Positions 23,715 through 35,456 of a DNA stretch of 64,000 bases are shown here, piece by piece (the first letter of the stretch is position 1; each line of letters begins with the position of its first letter). A program made the translations under genes and the position numbers. The notes beneath the pieces were generated by a model. That model did not search any database. It saw nothing but the letters and a program-made list of their open reading frames with translations, and had not been told where the DNA came from. Source of the stretch: Sipunculus nudus (Eukaryota > Annelida > Sipuncula > Golfingiida > Sipunculidae). The stretch lies in NCBI GenBank assembly GCA_026874595.1, contig CM049306.1, positions 16,265,019 to 16,329,018 of the forward strand. The letters are read 5' to 3'.

Positions 23715-23979
23715 CATTTGAACTTTGACCTGTAGGTCATTCAGCTCTGTGTTCTTTTCTGTTAGCTGGAGTTCTAGCTGCTTGACTTGGGAATCCTTTT
23801 TTGTGCGGTGTGCTGTCAGCTCTGCTACCTCCTCTCGTAATCGTAACACCTGGTCCTGCTTACTCTCCAGCTCACGCTGAAGCTCCTCCTGTCGTCTTCT
23901 CAGCTCCTGATTGGTTGCTTGGAAATGTTCGGTTTCTTCAATGTGCTCCCTGTCTGCTCTCTCCTTCTGTTCTCGTAAT
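23715..23979 (-). CDS. ERC: ERC exon, long central coiled coil
   Basis: 265 nt, entering in phase 2 (acceptor TTTCCCCCCAG) and leaving in phase 0. After the split arginine it encodes LREQKERADREHIEETEHFQ, then an uninterrupted heptad coil with ELRRRQEELQRELESKQDQV and KKDSQVKQLELQLTEKNTEL, ending DLQVKVQM. Vertebrate ERC has RLKEQRDRDEREKQEEI..DLKEKV..GLKKDS(R/K)LK(T/S)LEIA in this order. The donor ATG|GTAATG gives a protein length close to vertebrate ERC. A second in-frame donor CAG|GTACTC (23680-23681) would extend the exon to 23682 and add 11 residues, VMSDIDINRSQ. Both keep the frame, so either or both may be used. Confidence 0.93.
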
Positions 23980-24002
23980 CTGGGGGGAAACAATATTTAA
24001 AA

Positions 24003-26342
24003 CAAGGGACCCATGGGTCACATCGCTCAGCTGAATTTTGGAAAATATTAGCAAATACAAAATATTCTTATTTCTTTTGGTTTATGTATATTAGCATTTC
24101 AAAAGTGAAGAGAAAAAGGAGCTGCTAAAATTAAACTCTGTAGATTATAGAATAATGGACATAAGCTAAAACATATGCACTGTGTAATAAACTTGTGGCC
24201 TGAAACCATTTTATGATGCATCAAGGGAAAAATGGGCCAACGGTAAGTGTTATATGAGAGTTACATTTCATAAACAAAGAATGTGTGAAGAAATTAAGTT
24301 TTCAATAGTTAAATATATGGCCATATGATTTAAAAATTATTCCCACAAAGTTTGACCAATATTTCTGATTTAAAAACTAAGTTTAATAGTATTATTCACA
24401 CCTGGCCTGGCCAACTTTAATAAGAGAGACAAATGCTACAAAGTATTTATATCTTCTTAAATCTAGTCAATTAGCATTTACGTTAGATCATAATATTTTA
24501 TCACATTTGAATGTTAGAATTCAATTCCTGAACATTTTTATCTTTAAAAAAAATTAAAATTGTCCAAGTCTAAACAAAAAGAATTAATTTAACATTAAAA
24601 TTATAAGATTCATCTTGTTAATGAGTCATGTGTTTTGAAGGGGTCGGTGGGGGAGGAGTCTCTGTTGTTACTGCTGGTTGCTGAAAAATGGGAAATTATT
24701 CATCTTGTTTATAGTAAAGGTCTGTCAACAGAATTGGGTGTGGTGTGGGGGGGGGGGGGGGGGGGGAGAGAGACAGAGAGACTCCCTGTGGCATTAACTG
24801 CAGACAGCCTGAATTAGCTCAACAAAGAGAGAGGGCTTGCAGGAGTGATGGGATTACATAACAACACCCTGGGCACAGAGAGCTATACTGAATGACCTAC
24901 AGTGACCCCTAAGTGGGCTGCTTGACAATGTAAGGAAATACAACAAGAGCCTCCCCAAAAACCAATAATTAGCCTAATTGTTTAGCTTTTATGTTAAAAT
25001 TCAAGATTTTAACAGATTAAATCCTTGTGTGTACATGCTGTGAATATAAAATCCAGAGTACATACTGGAAAAAAACATGCCGTGGCCAAAGCTGGGCAAA
25101 TTTAAGGTACTGATTTTATATTTATGCTAATAACTTGCAAAATTCAGATCTTATTTTCGGTGTACAATTGAATCTTTTTAAATGAAGTTATATCCCTGGA
25201 AAAAAGTCCCTAGCTTCAAGAATTATTATGTTGAGTGAGTAAATATATTTCCTTATTATTTTTTCAAGTTGCATTATGTTTGGGCCCATAAGTTCAACAA
25301 ATTACGCAATACTGACCTAATTTTTGGAATGTACATAGGAAATGTATGGAAGAATATGCAATTTTTACTATGATCAAATTCAGATCATAGGTTTTGATAT
25401 TAGGCATTACTGAAGTGTAAAAATGATTTTCATTAAAAAATTGAGGTTTTCCTTAATTTCTCAAAGAAAAAAAGTCACAGAGACCCAGTTTTTGGCTTGG
25501 AAGGAGATCTTAGGGACATCTAACATTATGCCAATTTTTGGATTACCAGGCAAAGTTGTAGTAAACAAAAGTGGGGTCATGATGCTAGAAAATACAAATA
25601 CATCAAGGCCTCTAAAAAACTCCAACAGCTAGACTATTTTTTAAGCTTATACTATCAAATTTCAAAATTCATCAGATTAAATCCATATGTAAACTGGCTG
25701 TAAAAATTAAATCAACTGTACTTACAAGAAAAAAAGTGCCATGGTCAAAGTTGGGCAAAATTTAAGGTACCAATTTTTTATTTTTTTGCTAATATTTTAA
25801 AAATTTAAAAGATTTTCATCTAATTTTGGATACAGAATTTAATTTTGATTAATTAAAGTTATATTACAGGAAAAAAAGTCCTTAGCTTAAACATGTTTTG
25901 TGTTAAGTGATCAAATATCTTTCCTGATTTTTTACAAAATGCATTATGTTTGAGCCTATAACTTTTTTTAATTATACAATACAGACTTAATTTCTGGCAT
26001 GAACATAGGAACTATATAGAGGAATATTTATGGTAAATATGAGGAAAAACAGATGAGTGGTTTTGATATTAGGCAGTCCTGAAGTGTGAAAAAACGTTTT
26101 GAATAAAAAATTGAGGTTTTTCCTTAATTTCTCAAAGGAATGAAGTCGCAAAGACCCAGTTCGGCTTGGTAGTAGATCTTGGGGACATCTAACATTATGC
26201 TGAATTTTGGATTCCTAGGTCTTACGGTTTCAAAATGTGCCACATCTACGGACGGACGGACGGACGGACGGACAGACGGACGGACGACGGACAATGGACC
26301 ACGACTATAGCTCAGATGACTTGTAGTCAGCTGAGCTAAAAA
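24003..26342 (+). mobile_element. CATGGG element, GGGCCCATAACTT core, two units
   Basis: Left palindrome at 24008-24019, touching the ERC exon acceptor region (28 nt from the exon). Right end at 26318-26342 (ATGACTTGTAGTCAGCTGAGC). Two units of about 0.68 kb carry TTTGGGCCCATAAGTTC or a variant and GGTCAAAGTTGGGCAAA. (GGAC)n lies at 26250-26290 and a G20 tract at 24747-24766. No ORF. Confidence 0.7.
24747..24766 (+). repeat. poly-G tract
   Basis: 20 G followed by an AGAGAGACAGAGAG stretch. Lies inside the CATGGG element. Confidence 0.9.
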
Positions 26343-27623
26343 TTATTTTCTCTCCTTTAAAATAAATATTGTGTTTAACATATCAAGCACACATACATTT
26401 CTCTTATTTTAAGCTCCATTCTTTAATATTCCTGTCTTTACATATTCATCATACATTTACCATTAAACTTTTAACTCATGTCATGAGGTTTTATTTACAT
26501 GCTGGAAAATATTCACTGCCAAACAGTTCTTATATTCTAATCTGTGAAGTAGGTACAAATTTAATTAATGTAATCAATGCCCTTACTGTAATGAATGGTT
26601 TAAGGTAATTTTAATACAGTATTCGACGTAATAAGCGCCCCGTGTGCTCTCAAAATTAAAATTTTTCAAACATTTTATATACCATAATAAGCACTCCCCC
26701 CCCCCCCCCCCTCAACCCATATCTGCCAACTTCCAAAGTGCTTTTGGATCCTCTATTTTAACACTGCGGCTTGTGTACACTTGTTTGACTTCACAGCACA
26801 TTCAGGACATTTCAGAAAAACCAATGATCTTTTAGCGATTGTTGTGTGAAGTTTTGAAAAACAATATCTAATTCAAGTGATGCTGATTTGCAGACGATTT
26901 TATTTTGTGTTGTATGAGTGAATGTATGAATAACTGCAGTTCGAGATTTCCTTTGCAGGTAAAGAGGAAAAATAAGGATGGTAATAAATGAACTCTTTAA
27001 AAAAGGTCGCTGCCTAATAAGGTAATAGAATATATAAAATGTTCATATAAAGGTATGTAAAACAATATTTATTTGAAAGATGAAAAAATATAATACGAGA
27101 CGTCGGTACCCCGATTATGTCAGTCACATTGCGCAAATACCTTTGACAGCTGAGCCGATGTATGACATGAAATGGCATCACCAATTATTTTCCTTTTTGT
27201 TCTTCATTGTGCATGATATAACATGCAAAAGTTTTAAAAAAAAGCTGAAATACTGGCCCTCAGACTCCAGCGTATTAAATTAACTTCAGTGTGTATACAC
27301 ACCAGATCCGAGGTTTTGTTTTAAAATTGTGAAGAAATTTGTCATATTTATGTCCCGCAGAAACACGGTCCCTTTCTTGAATTTTGTTGACCCTTTATAA
27401 TACATTCATTTTTTGACGTAGTCCAATAATACAAGCTTGACAAACATTGAATTTCGCATCACCTGAGGAAAGGCTACTTCATATTATAATGCGCTAGTGG
27501 TTGTCTCGTAATCAAAGTGCCATGTGCGATCTCCATGTATGTCAGTGTGCAAGCCAGCTGACAGTGTCCGCATTTACTGGACTCGTGAACATTTTACGCG
27601 GTAAATATGGCACCATATGAAAA

Positions 27624-28528
27624 CAAGTGACCCGTGGGTCATGACACTCAGCCGACTGACTTGTTGATAATATGTCCTTGCACAGACAACTAATCAAGAT
27701 AGGTGGCATCATTGTTCATGCATATCAGCTTAAGTTCATCAAGACCCATAAGCACAACAAATCTGATTGTGCCACCAGTCAGCAAAATCTGATGTAACAT
27801 CCCATAATCAATATCCATGCAAAGAATCATGATGATCAATGCTTTAGTTGTTCAGATACTTGAGCTTTTGTTTCAAATTTTTCATTATTCTGGGGGGTAC
27901 TTTGGAGCCCCATACCTTGAAGTATATGGGTAACAGAGACCTAATTCCAAATTTCCAAGGAGACTTTTCATGTACCTCTCAGGATGTAAAGTGAGAAGAT
28001 TCCATGTCCAGCAGTTACGATTTGTGCCCAATTAATAGATGATGGCATCTTTTGAGGTCTCAAAAATAGAGAAAAAAAATTGTAAAAAATCGAAAAAATA
28101 CAGGTGGCACCACCAGTCTGCAGAAACTGATGTAACACTCCATGATCAATATCCATGCAAAGAATCATGGTGATCAATTCATTAGTTATTCAGATACTTG
28201 AGCTTTTGTATCAAATTATCATTATTCTGGGGGATACTTCGGAGCCCCATAGCTCAAAGAATATGGATAACAGAGACCGAATTTTAGGTTTCCACGGAGA
28301 CTTTTCATGGACCTCTCTGGATGTGAAGTGAGAAGATTCCAGGTCCAGCGGTTACGATTTGTGCCCTGTTAACAGATCACAACATTTTATAAAACATTTT
28401 GCAAAAAATCGAAAAAATACAGGTGGTGCCACCAGTCTGCAGAAACTGATGTAACACTCCATGATCAATATCCATGCAAAGAATCATGGTGATCAATGCA
28501 TTAGTTATTCAGATACTTGAGCTTTTCT
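27624..28528 (+). mobile_element. CATGGG element, 338-bp core, 3' truncated
   Basis: GACCCGTGGGTC (one change) at 27629-27640 with CTCAGCCGACTGAC. Then about two and a half 338-bp units with GGTGGCACCACC or GGTGGTGCCACC and AGTCTGCAGAAACTGATG. It stops inside a unit at about 28528, and the usual GTCAGCTGAGCTAAA end is absent. Confidence 0.65.
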
Positions 28529-29597
28529 GTCAATGAACAAAGAAGTCAGTGGTTTTTTGTTAACAAATAACTATAATTCATTCTTAAAACAACCCTAACA
28601 TTACAATACACTAAATCAATACAATTATACAGTAAAACAGTAGTAAAACAACAAATCAATACAATCACACAGTAAAATAAACAATGTGCACAGTACTTGG
28701 ATACCACCATCGTTACAACGGCAAGCTCTTTAAAATGCCTATGCCGGATGAACAGTCCACACCAATCCTCTCGGAGAAAAACAGTCCAATGTAAAGCTCT
28801 TGTAACAATCCAGAAAGTAAACTTGAGGCAGGCAGCATTAAATTGTATAGAGTTAGTAATAGCAGAATCCCTGAAATTACTGGATAATCGGACAGGTCCC
28901 ACAAACTGACATAAACACGTCTGTGTCTGCTGGAATCTTCTCTCCTCTCTCCAAGTTTAAAACACAGCCCCCTATTTATAACTTCTCACCCCAAGCCGAG
29001 AATTTTCCACTTTTCAAACAGTCTAAAGGATTTTATATAATACACAGTAAACACTCGTTACAGAAATCATCTAGAAAAAACATCGCCGTGTCTCTACAGA
29101 CAAGGGTCCACACGTGACCTCGGCCAGGTGAGAAAGCCCAAAGCTAGCACGACAAGGAGTTCAACCAGTACAGATAAAACATAGAGTGCAACAAGTAGCC
29201 CGGCGAGTGCGCCACAACAGGAGTCACGCCTGTGTCACACAATAAAAAGAGCACCTGTAACAATATATATTTCATTGCATGATACATCCACATACGTACC
29301 TTAATTCAGGTCATCTGATCAGCATGGCCACATGCAGGGTCAGCCTTCACGGATACAGTCCGTCAATATTATCTATGATACACTTGACCACTGATTCTGT
29401 TATGTGTAACTAATTTACCATTATATTAGATGATAAAGCCTAATGGAGATAGAATAAAAACTGGTGGTAACTTACAAGCTTGGTGGGGAGAAATGAAAGC
29501 ATTACGTTGCCCCATGTTATTCTGGCTAAGAAGAAAAGTGAAGTTAGGATGGCTCATCCCTTAGTTTTCTTAAAGTGATCTCCCAAATCCGGTCGAA
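28529..29597. other. unassigned interior of the pogo-type element
   Basis: Sequence follows the truncation point with a different composition (CTCCTCTCTCCAAGTTTAAA, GTGCGCCACAACAGGAGTCA). It might be another nested element, since it abruptly ends a 338-bp unit, but no matching ends were found. Confidence 0.35.
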
Positions 29598-31176
29598 GGG
29601 GGGGGGGGGGGGGGGAGGGGCGCTTATTATGTCAAATATGGTAAGTCAGATTAGCAAAGCATTTTGCATAAACTCATCAGATGTGAAGAGTGTTTTGTTA
29701 TTTTAACAAAGTAACAAACATACTAGACAACCACAGGTTGACAGCTTGCCGGAAGTGGCCGGAAATAAGACAGTGAAACAGACAGGCAGTTACTAGGAAG
29801 ACACACAGGGATCATTTGGAACTGGTCAAATGAACAACACCTGTTGTTGGGAAAGCAGAAACAAATTTTTATGTGGAGAGCTGATTTTCCAAAGTCGCAG
29901 AGGAACAGTCAGACAGATGGAAAAACAACATGGGAAGGCCATGTACTCATGTCATAAAAAATAATAAAATAAATTCTACTTTATATGAGGCATTTCATAT
30001 CAAGCAAACTTGGAAAACAACAACTTCCTAAATTCCATTTAGTTCACTAAGCAGAAAATAGATGTCACAACTTTCACATGATCCATACTGATTTTAGTTC
30101 TCGCAGTACCCAGCAGATGTCATCACCAGGCTTGCATGTATGAACAAACTTTAGCAGTCCAAATGATGCAGTACTGGCTTGTATAGGGAGCAGTATGATA
30201 TATTCTTGAGCTGAAAACATTATTGTTGCAGTTTTTATATATAATCTTTAACTGAGAGAATTAGACTGACCAGATCAGTTTCATAATAATAAGTTTTAGC
30301 ACTTTACCCTTATTATATTTGTACATATGGACATTATTAGCATATGGGGTTAAAAGATACCGTGGATTTATAATTACAGTACATATTTGAGGGTTTGCAA
30401 TTTTGTGGATTTCATGGGTTATCAATTTCTAAGGCATCAGCCTTTTGGAAACTAGCAATTTTACCTAATGCTTGTCATATGCTGGTTTCTGTTGGACTCA
30501 CAAAAAATATAGGTATACTCTGTTTCACCAAGCTATGTCCACCTGTTTTTTAGATCATTTCTTAAAAGTTTATATTTTCAATAATTTCCTATATAGCTAT
30601 ATATGTAAGTGACAGCCTAACATGACAATAAAGAATTTTACAATAAATCTCCAGTTTAAGTTTCAGAACAATTTGAACTCTTTCCAATTATCTGATAGTT
30701 CAGATGTGTCCCTGCATGTGTAGCCATCTTTGTTTCAGCTGTTCAGATTTTACATGATATCATCCAATCAGCAGCTGTCAGTTAAAGATGTTTTTGCATG
30801 TGACCTATGACCTTGACTGCCATAAGTGGGGCTGATATGGTGTAAAAGGTAGACTGATTTCTCATATTTTAAAATAATTCTGCTTCTTAAATTAAGTGTA
30901 AGGTAGGTATAATTATTTACCTAGTTGAAACATTTTAATCTTTTACCCTACATTACTATTTCCCCCTGAAATGAAACTAATACAAATTTTCTTAGCAAAA
31001 AATAGGTGGACATGAGTGGATGGAATGGACTATATAAATATGACACTTACAAATTATCTAAACCCATATTATGTTCCTTAAAAGGTGTGGGTAAAACAGG
31101 TCTTAATTTATCAGACATAAACAGGGAATTATTAAAGATTAAATCAGTAAGGTAACAAGGCAAGTTCAATCCTGAC

Positions 31177-31331
31177 CTGTCTATCTGTCGGTCTTTATCG
31201 GAGATGCTCTCCTCCAGGCTCGAGAGGGCACTGTCTGACGAGCTCTGGTCGACCTGTACAGAGATGAGGCGACTCTTCATGTTGTCCAGCTGAGCCTCCT
31301 TATCCTTCATCATCTCCTCCAGGTTGTCAAT
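31177..31331 (-). CDS. ERC: ERC exon with IDNLEEMMKDKEAQL
   Basis: 155 nt, entering in phase 0 (acceptor TGTGTGTGTG-type tract read as CACACACAG) and leaving in phase 2 (AG|GTCAGG). It encodes IDNLEEMMKDKEAQLDNMKS, then RLISVQVDQSSSDSALSSLE and ESISDKDRQID plus a split arginine. Vertebrate ERC has IENLQEQLRDKEKQ...VKSLQAD(T/S)(T/S)NTDTAL(T/A)(T/L)LEEALAEKERTIERLKEQ here. The S/T-rich break SSSDSALSSLEE is in the same position as TTNTDTALTTLEE. The first 11 nt of the exon and the acceptor are part of the repeat unit of the adjoining minisatellite. Confidence 0.95.
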
Positions 31332-31955
31332 CTGTGTGTGTGAATGTGTATCATAAATAATCAATACAGGTTGTCAGTCTGTGTGAATGTGTATCATAAA
31401 TAATCAATACAGGTTGTCAGTCTGTGTGTGTGAATGTGTATCATAAATAATCAATACAGGTTGTCAGTCTGTGTGTGTGAATGTGTATCATGAATAATCA
31501 ATACAGGTTGTCAGTCTGTGTGTGTGAATGTGTATCATAAATAATCAATACAGGTTGTCAGTCTGTGTGTGTGAATGTGTATCATAAATAATCAATACAG
31601 GTTGTCAATCTGTGTGTGTGAATGTGTATCATAAATAATCAATACAGATTGTCAATCTGTGTGTGTGAAAGTGTATCATAAATAATCAATACCGGTTGTC
31701 AATCTGTGTGTGTGTGTGTGTGAATGTGTAAAATAAATAATCAATACAGGTTGTCAATCTGTGTGTGTTTGAATGTGTAAAATAAATAATCAATACAGGT
31801 TGTCAATCTGTGTGTGTGTGAATGTGTATAATAAATAATCAAAACAGGTTCTCAATCTGTGTGTGAATGTGTAAAAAAATAATCAATACAGGTTGTCAAT
31901 CTGGGTGTGAATGTGTATTATAAATAATCAATACAGGTTGTCAATCTGTGTGTAT
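31321..31955. repeat. 47-bp minisatellite built from the exon's 3' splice site
   Basis: About 14 copies (lengths 41-55, mostly 47 bp) starting at 31321, 31368, 31411, 31458, 31505, 31552, 31599 and on to about 31934. The unit on the plus strand is AGGTTGTCAATCTGTGTGTG, TGAATGTGTATCATAAATAA, TCAATAC. The first copy overlaps the exon, so each further copy carries CACACAG|ATTGACAACCT on the minus strand. Copies near the exon have GTCAGTCTG and far ones GTCAATCTG. Confidence 0.9.
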
Positions 31956-32449
31956 TATAATTAATGAGCTGTTTCAAAATATACATGAGTAATCAAAATT
32001 AAATGTATAACCAGTATAGTAGGTTAACATAGAAAATGGAATTGTGACGAATCAAATTTTATGCACGTTCTGTTGGTTTTCACTGCTTGTCTATTTTCTT
32101 TAAATTTCACACACAGAGAACATAACCTATAATACATCATTCTAACTTAATCTACCAATTAAACAATATAACACTTCTGCTTTACCTTTTTGGCAAAAAT
32201 TCTTGAAATCAAACATGTATATTTTTTTTATAAAAGTAACTAAAAATGTTAAAACTTGGCATGGGTATCTATAAATCCCTCATTTGACTAGTTTCTCATG
32301 ACATTAACCCAGCTGCACATTCATTTTCATTTCCAGGAATTTCTATTAACCTAAATCTGTAAAATACCTTTGAAACTTTTGTAAAGAGACACCAAAACCT
32401 GAGCAAGATATAGCTTGCTTATGCTCTTTAAACAGCTCTTTAACTATAG

Positions 32450-33100
32450 GCCTAGTACCTATATCGTAAGCGCTGTTTGTTATGACCTCGTATCCTGAAT
32501 TGCTACACCAGAGGGGAGCACTGTATTTTTGTCCAATCAGGTGAGACTTTGTGCTGGAACACACTGCCAAGCGAGGAATACACGAAGCCAATCATGTTAA
32601 TTTCCTTTTGATTGACAGCTCATCGCCCCGGTAACAGGCCACAGGCTCAGAGAGAATTGCCCCAGACGTGGTTTGCTTAGGGCCTTGGGCACATAGGATG
32701 CCCAGCCGGTGAGCTGTAATTCAAACGTAACGTAACAACAAAGGCTGCTTGCACACCTCGCTGGCTGGTTTCAGTTCTGCAGACAACAGATACATGGCTA
32801 CGCTAACACAGTCATAATGTCATAATCGAATCGGTCGATGATGCGAGAATGCAGAGGGAGCAATTAAAATTTGACCGTAAACTCATCAAGCGTCGCTTGA
32901 AGCGCAGCTATGGTCGAGTGTTTGTTTATTGGCATCTGGTTGGCTGCTTGTCACATCATATGCACATATTTTTCAGCGGACAACGAACCGCCATCTGGTG
33001 TCTAAATATATCATAGTCGGTCAAAGCTGGCAGGGTGAAAATCAGTTGCTTCTTTAGAAGCGCAAGATTTCCTCTACCTCGGGAGCGTATTGCTTGCTAT
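32450..33100. other. GC-richer, non-repetitive intronic island
   Basis: Contrast with surroundings: many CG dinucleotides (GCGTCGCTTGAAGCGCAGC, GAACCGCCATCTGGTG, CTCGGGAGCG), no tandem structure, no element ends, and no exon with splice sites on either strand that I could support. It could be an enhancer, an alternative promoter or an old unrecognised insertion. Confidence 0.35.
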
Positions 33101-33309
33101 GTAAATGTAAAGTGTGTCAGTCATCCAAAATCTATTATCTAAACAGTTAAGGTTATGAAAATCAAGAATAAGACAACATATTTTGTGAAATTATAATAAG
33201 AAAAGAGAAATGGAGTGCAAAGTAAAGGAAATCATAAGTTGGACAAGCAGGTGTTGTTTAAACTGTGTATGAGCTCCCAATTACCAAATTTCTTCACAAC
33301 CACAGTAAA

Positions 33310-34929
33310 CAAGTGACCCATGGGTCATGACGCTCAGCTGACAAGCATGGCCTGTATTTAAAGCCTTCCCCAACAGCTGTCCTGCTATGGTATCAAAGGG
33401 CAAGCATAACAATAATTGCATAACTATAACATTATATGTGAACTGTTAGATTACTATTTAAGTGAAGGCCTTGTATCAATTAACTGAGTGAAACTGGAAA
33501 ACATTTTTAGGAACAACAGTGAACATGATTTTGTGATCAGACCAGGAACTCTCTATATGCGGCGATATATAGGGTTTCCACGACCCCTAAATTTAAGACT
33601 CTTTCCCCTGTGAGGGTCATTAGAATTTCTCCAGAGAGAGAGCTGTGAACACACATATGCGGCAAAAGTACTTCAGAATCTATGTTCTTTTTAACATAAT
33701 TTCCCATACTTTTCTACACATACCCCACTCAAAGGTCCCAGAAAACTGATAAACTTTTTTTTTCATAAGGCAAACCCTGATATAAAAGGAATACACAAGA
33801 TTTATAATTAAATTTTTGAGTGACAAATTGGGAGTCATTTCACTTTTTAAATTTTCCTTTTTCAAAGAATATCCAGCCATTCATTTCTTTTTATATAATT
33901 TGAGCTAAGGAACATAATGGCTGTAGTTTTCTGGTATCAAAATACAGGGCATAATGCATATTAATGAAAACATTACACATTGCATGACAAATAACCATAC
34001 CAAGTGTCAGGAATGCATGAATGAATGTCTGATAAAATGACATGATTGATGAAACTTAACAGTCAATAATACAAGAATAACTAGATGTCTGGAATCATGG
34101 AGCAATTGTAAGGGAGGCCTCCCCACAGTACCCACTTGCAACCCTCCACCCACCCCCAGTAACCTGCAATGAGCAGTAACAGGGAAAGCACGGATAGGGT
34201 ATGCAGCTTTAAAATTAGGTTCTCCAATTAGTAGATGAGCCATATGTGAAAGATTGAAGGTTTATGATGAAAGGTTTGCTTTAAAATGCATCCTCAAGCT
34301 TTTCAAAGAAGTGGGTCCTATGACCTTGACCTCTGACCTTGACCTCAAAATAATTATGGTTTTTCCCGTTGGCAGGTGGGCTGCATGTGATAGATGGAAG
34401 GTTTGGGATGAAAGGTTAAGCTCAAAGTTCGTCCAAAATGGTTTTCTAAGAAGTGGGTCCTGTGACTTTTACATCTAACCTTGAGAACGAACAATAAATA
34501 ATGTTCTTCCCCTGTTGGTTGATGATCCATACTTGGAAGATGGTAGGTTTGGGCTGAAAAGTCTGACTTGAAATGCATCCACAACTTTTTTCAAGAAGCT
34601 GGTCCTGTGACATTGACCTTTGACCCTAAGACCTAAATATCAAAAGGTTTGTTCCTCTATTGACATGTAAGGTTTGGGATGATTATTTTGGCTATAAGAA
34701 TTAATTCTGGGAGGTGCAAACATACCCCTTAACTCAGAGAATATAGGTCACAGTGACCTAATTTCAGATCTGCAAGGAGATCTTTTTAGAACCTCTAAGA
34801 CTGCATAGGGTTCATGTATCTAGCCCTTACAGTTACAATTTGTGCCCTGCTAATGGCCGGACAGACAGACAGAAGGACAAAGACCCATCGCTATAGCACA
34901 GCATGACTAAAAGTCAGCTGAGCTAAAAA
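33310..34929 (+). mobile_element. CATGGG element, nuclear-receptor core (short)
   Basis: Left palindrome at 33315-33326, right end at 34912-34929 (GTCAGCTGAGCTAAAAA). Only the last 0.7 kb carries the 145-bp units (TGACCTTGACCTCTGACCTT at about 34321) and the ERE module; 33330-34200 is unlike other copies. Confidence 0.65.
34745..34759. promoter_or_regulatory. perfect vitellogenin-type ERE in repeat
   Basis: AGGTCACAGTGACCT, exact, in the 3' module of the element. Confidence 0.6.
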
Positions 34930-35456
34930 TCACTGAAACTGCACTGACAAAAGGATTTCTAAGGTGGCTAACTGGCAGACATAATGGATTTCTGACAAGT
35001 CTGACATTTATTATCACACATCCTCCAATAAGAGACCAAACTTGTAGCAAATTCTCCAAAGGATGTTGCAGTAATGAATGTCCGAAACAATTCAAAAGGC
35101 ATTTTCAGGCCCTCATATTAGATTTATAGATATGCAAATGTAAAAAGTGTAAGTCCAATATTTTTTATTATCACTCTGCTTTTCAATGGGATCAGCAGGG
35201 TAGGTAAACTGCAAAACCTGAAAGAAAAGAAATGCAGAAAGCATGACTAAAAGTCTTGTAATAAAACAAGGCCTATAGGCCTAATGCTAACCTGTGCAAT
35301 GAGATTACACCAGGTATAATGCTTCAATGCTGGACCATTACTTTTCAAGAACATGTGTAACATGTATATGAACAATGCAAGTACTAAACACTTAGAACAA
35401 GAAACAATTAAACAAACATCACTGCTGCAATTCTGGCATGGGTGCACACAACACAA

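Larger units (their letters stand above)
26617..29641. mobile_element. pogo-type non-autonomous element, about 3.0 kb
   Basis: Ends: CAGTATTCGACGTAATAAGC then GCCCC on the left; read inward from the right, CCATATTTGACATAATAAGC then GCCCC. TA dinucleotides flank both ends (26615-26616 and 29642-29643). A C16 tract (26696-26711) near the left end and a G18 tract (29598-29615) near the right end are in inverted arrangement. The interior includes a truncated CATGGG element (27624-28528) and unrecognised sequence. The longest open frames (28546-28902 minus, 28697-28909 plus) do not resemble a transposase to me. Confidence 0.6.
23980..31176 (-). other. ERC intron, 7.2 kb, mostly elements
   Basis: Contains a CATGGG element (24003-26342), a pogo-type element (26617-29641) and, within it, a truncated CATGGG element. 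The stretch 29644-31176 is AT-rich with no recognisable repeat ends or exon. Confidence 0.65.

Noticed and set aside
24747-24766. Switch-like or telomeric repeat
   Set aside because: A plain homopolymer with no TTAGGG or other ordered unit.
28546-28909. 118-codon minus-strand and 70-codon plus-strand frames in the pogo-type element
   Set aside because: They overlap on opposite strands, have no recognisable transposase, reverse transcriptase or host domain, and no splice support.
31321-31955. CRISPR-like array of about 47-bp periodicity
   Set aside because: There are no distinct spacers; the whole unit repeats, the genome is eukaryotic, and the unit derives from a splice site.
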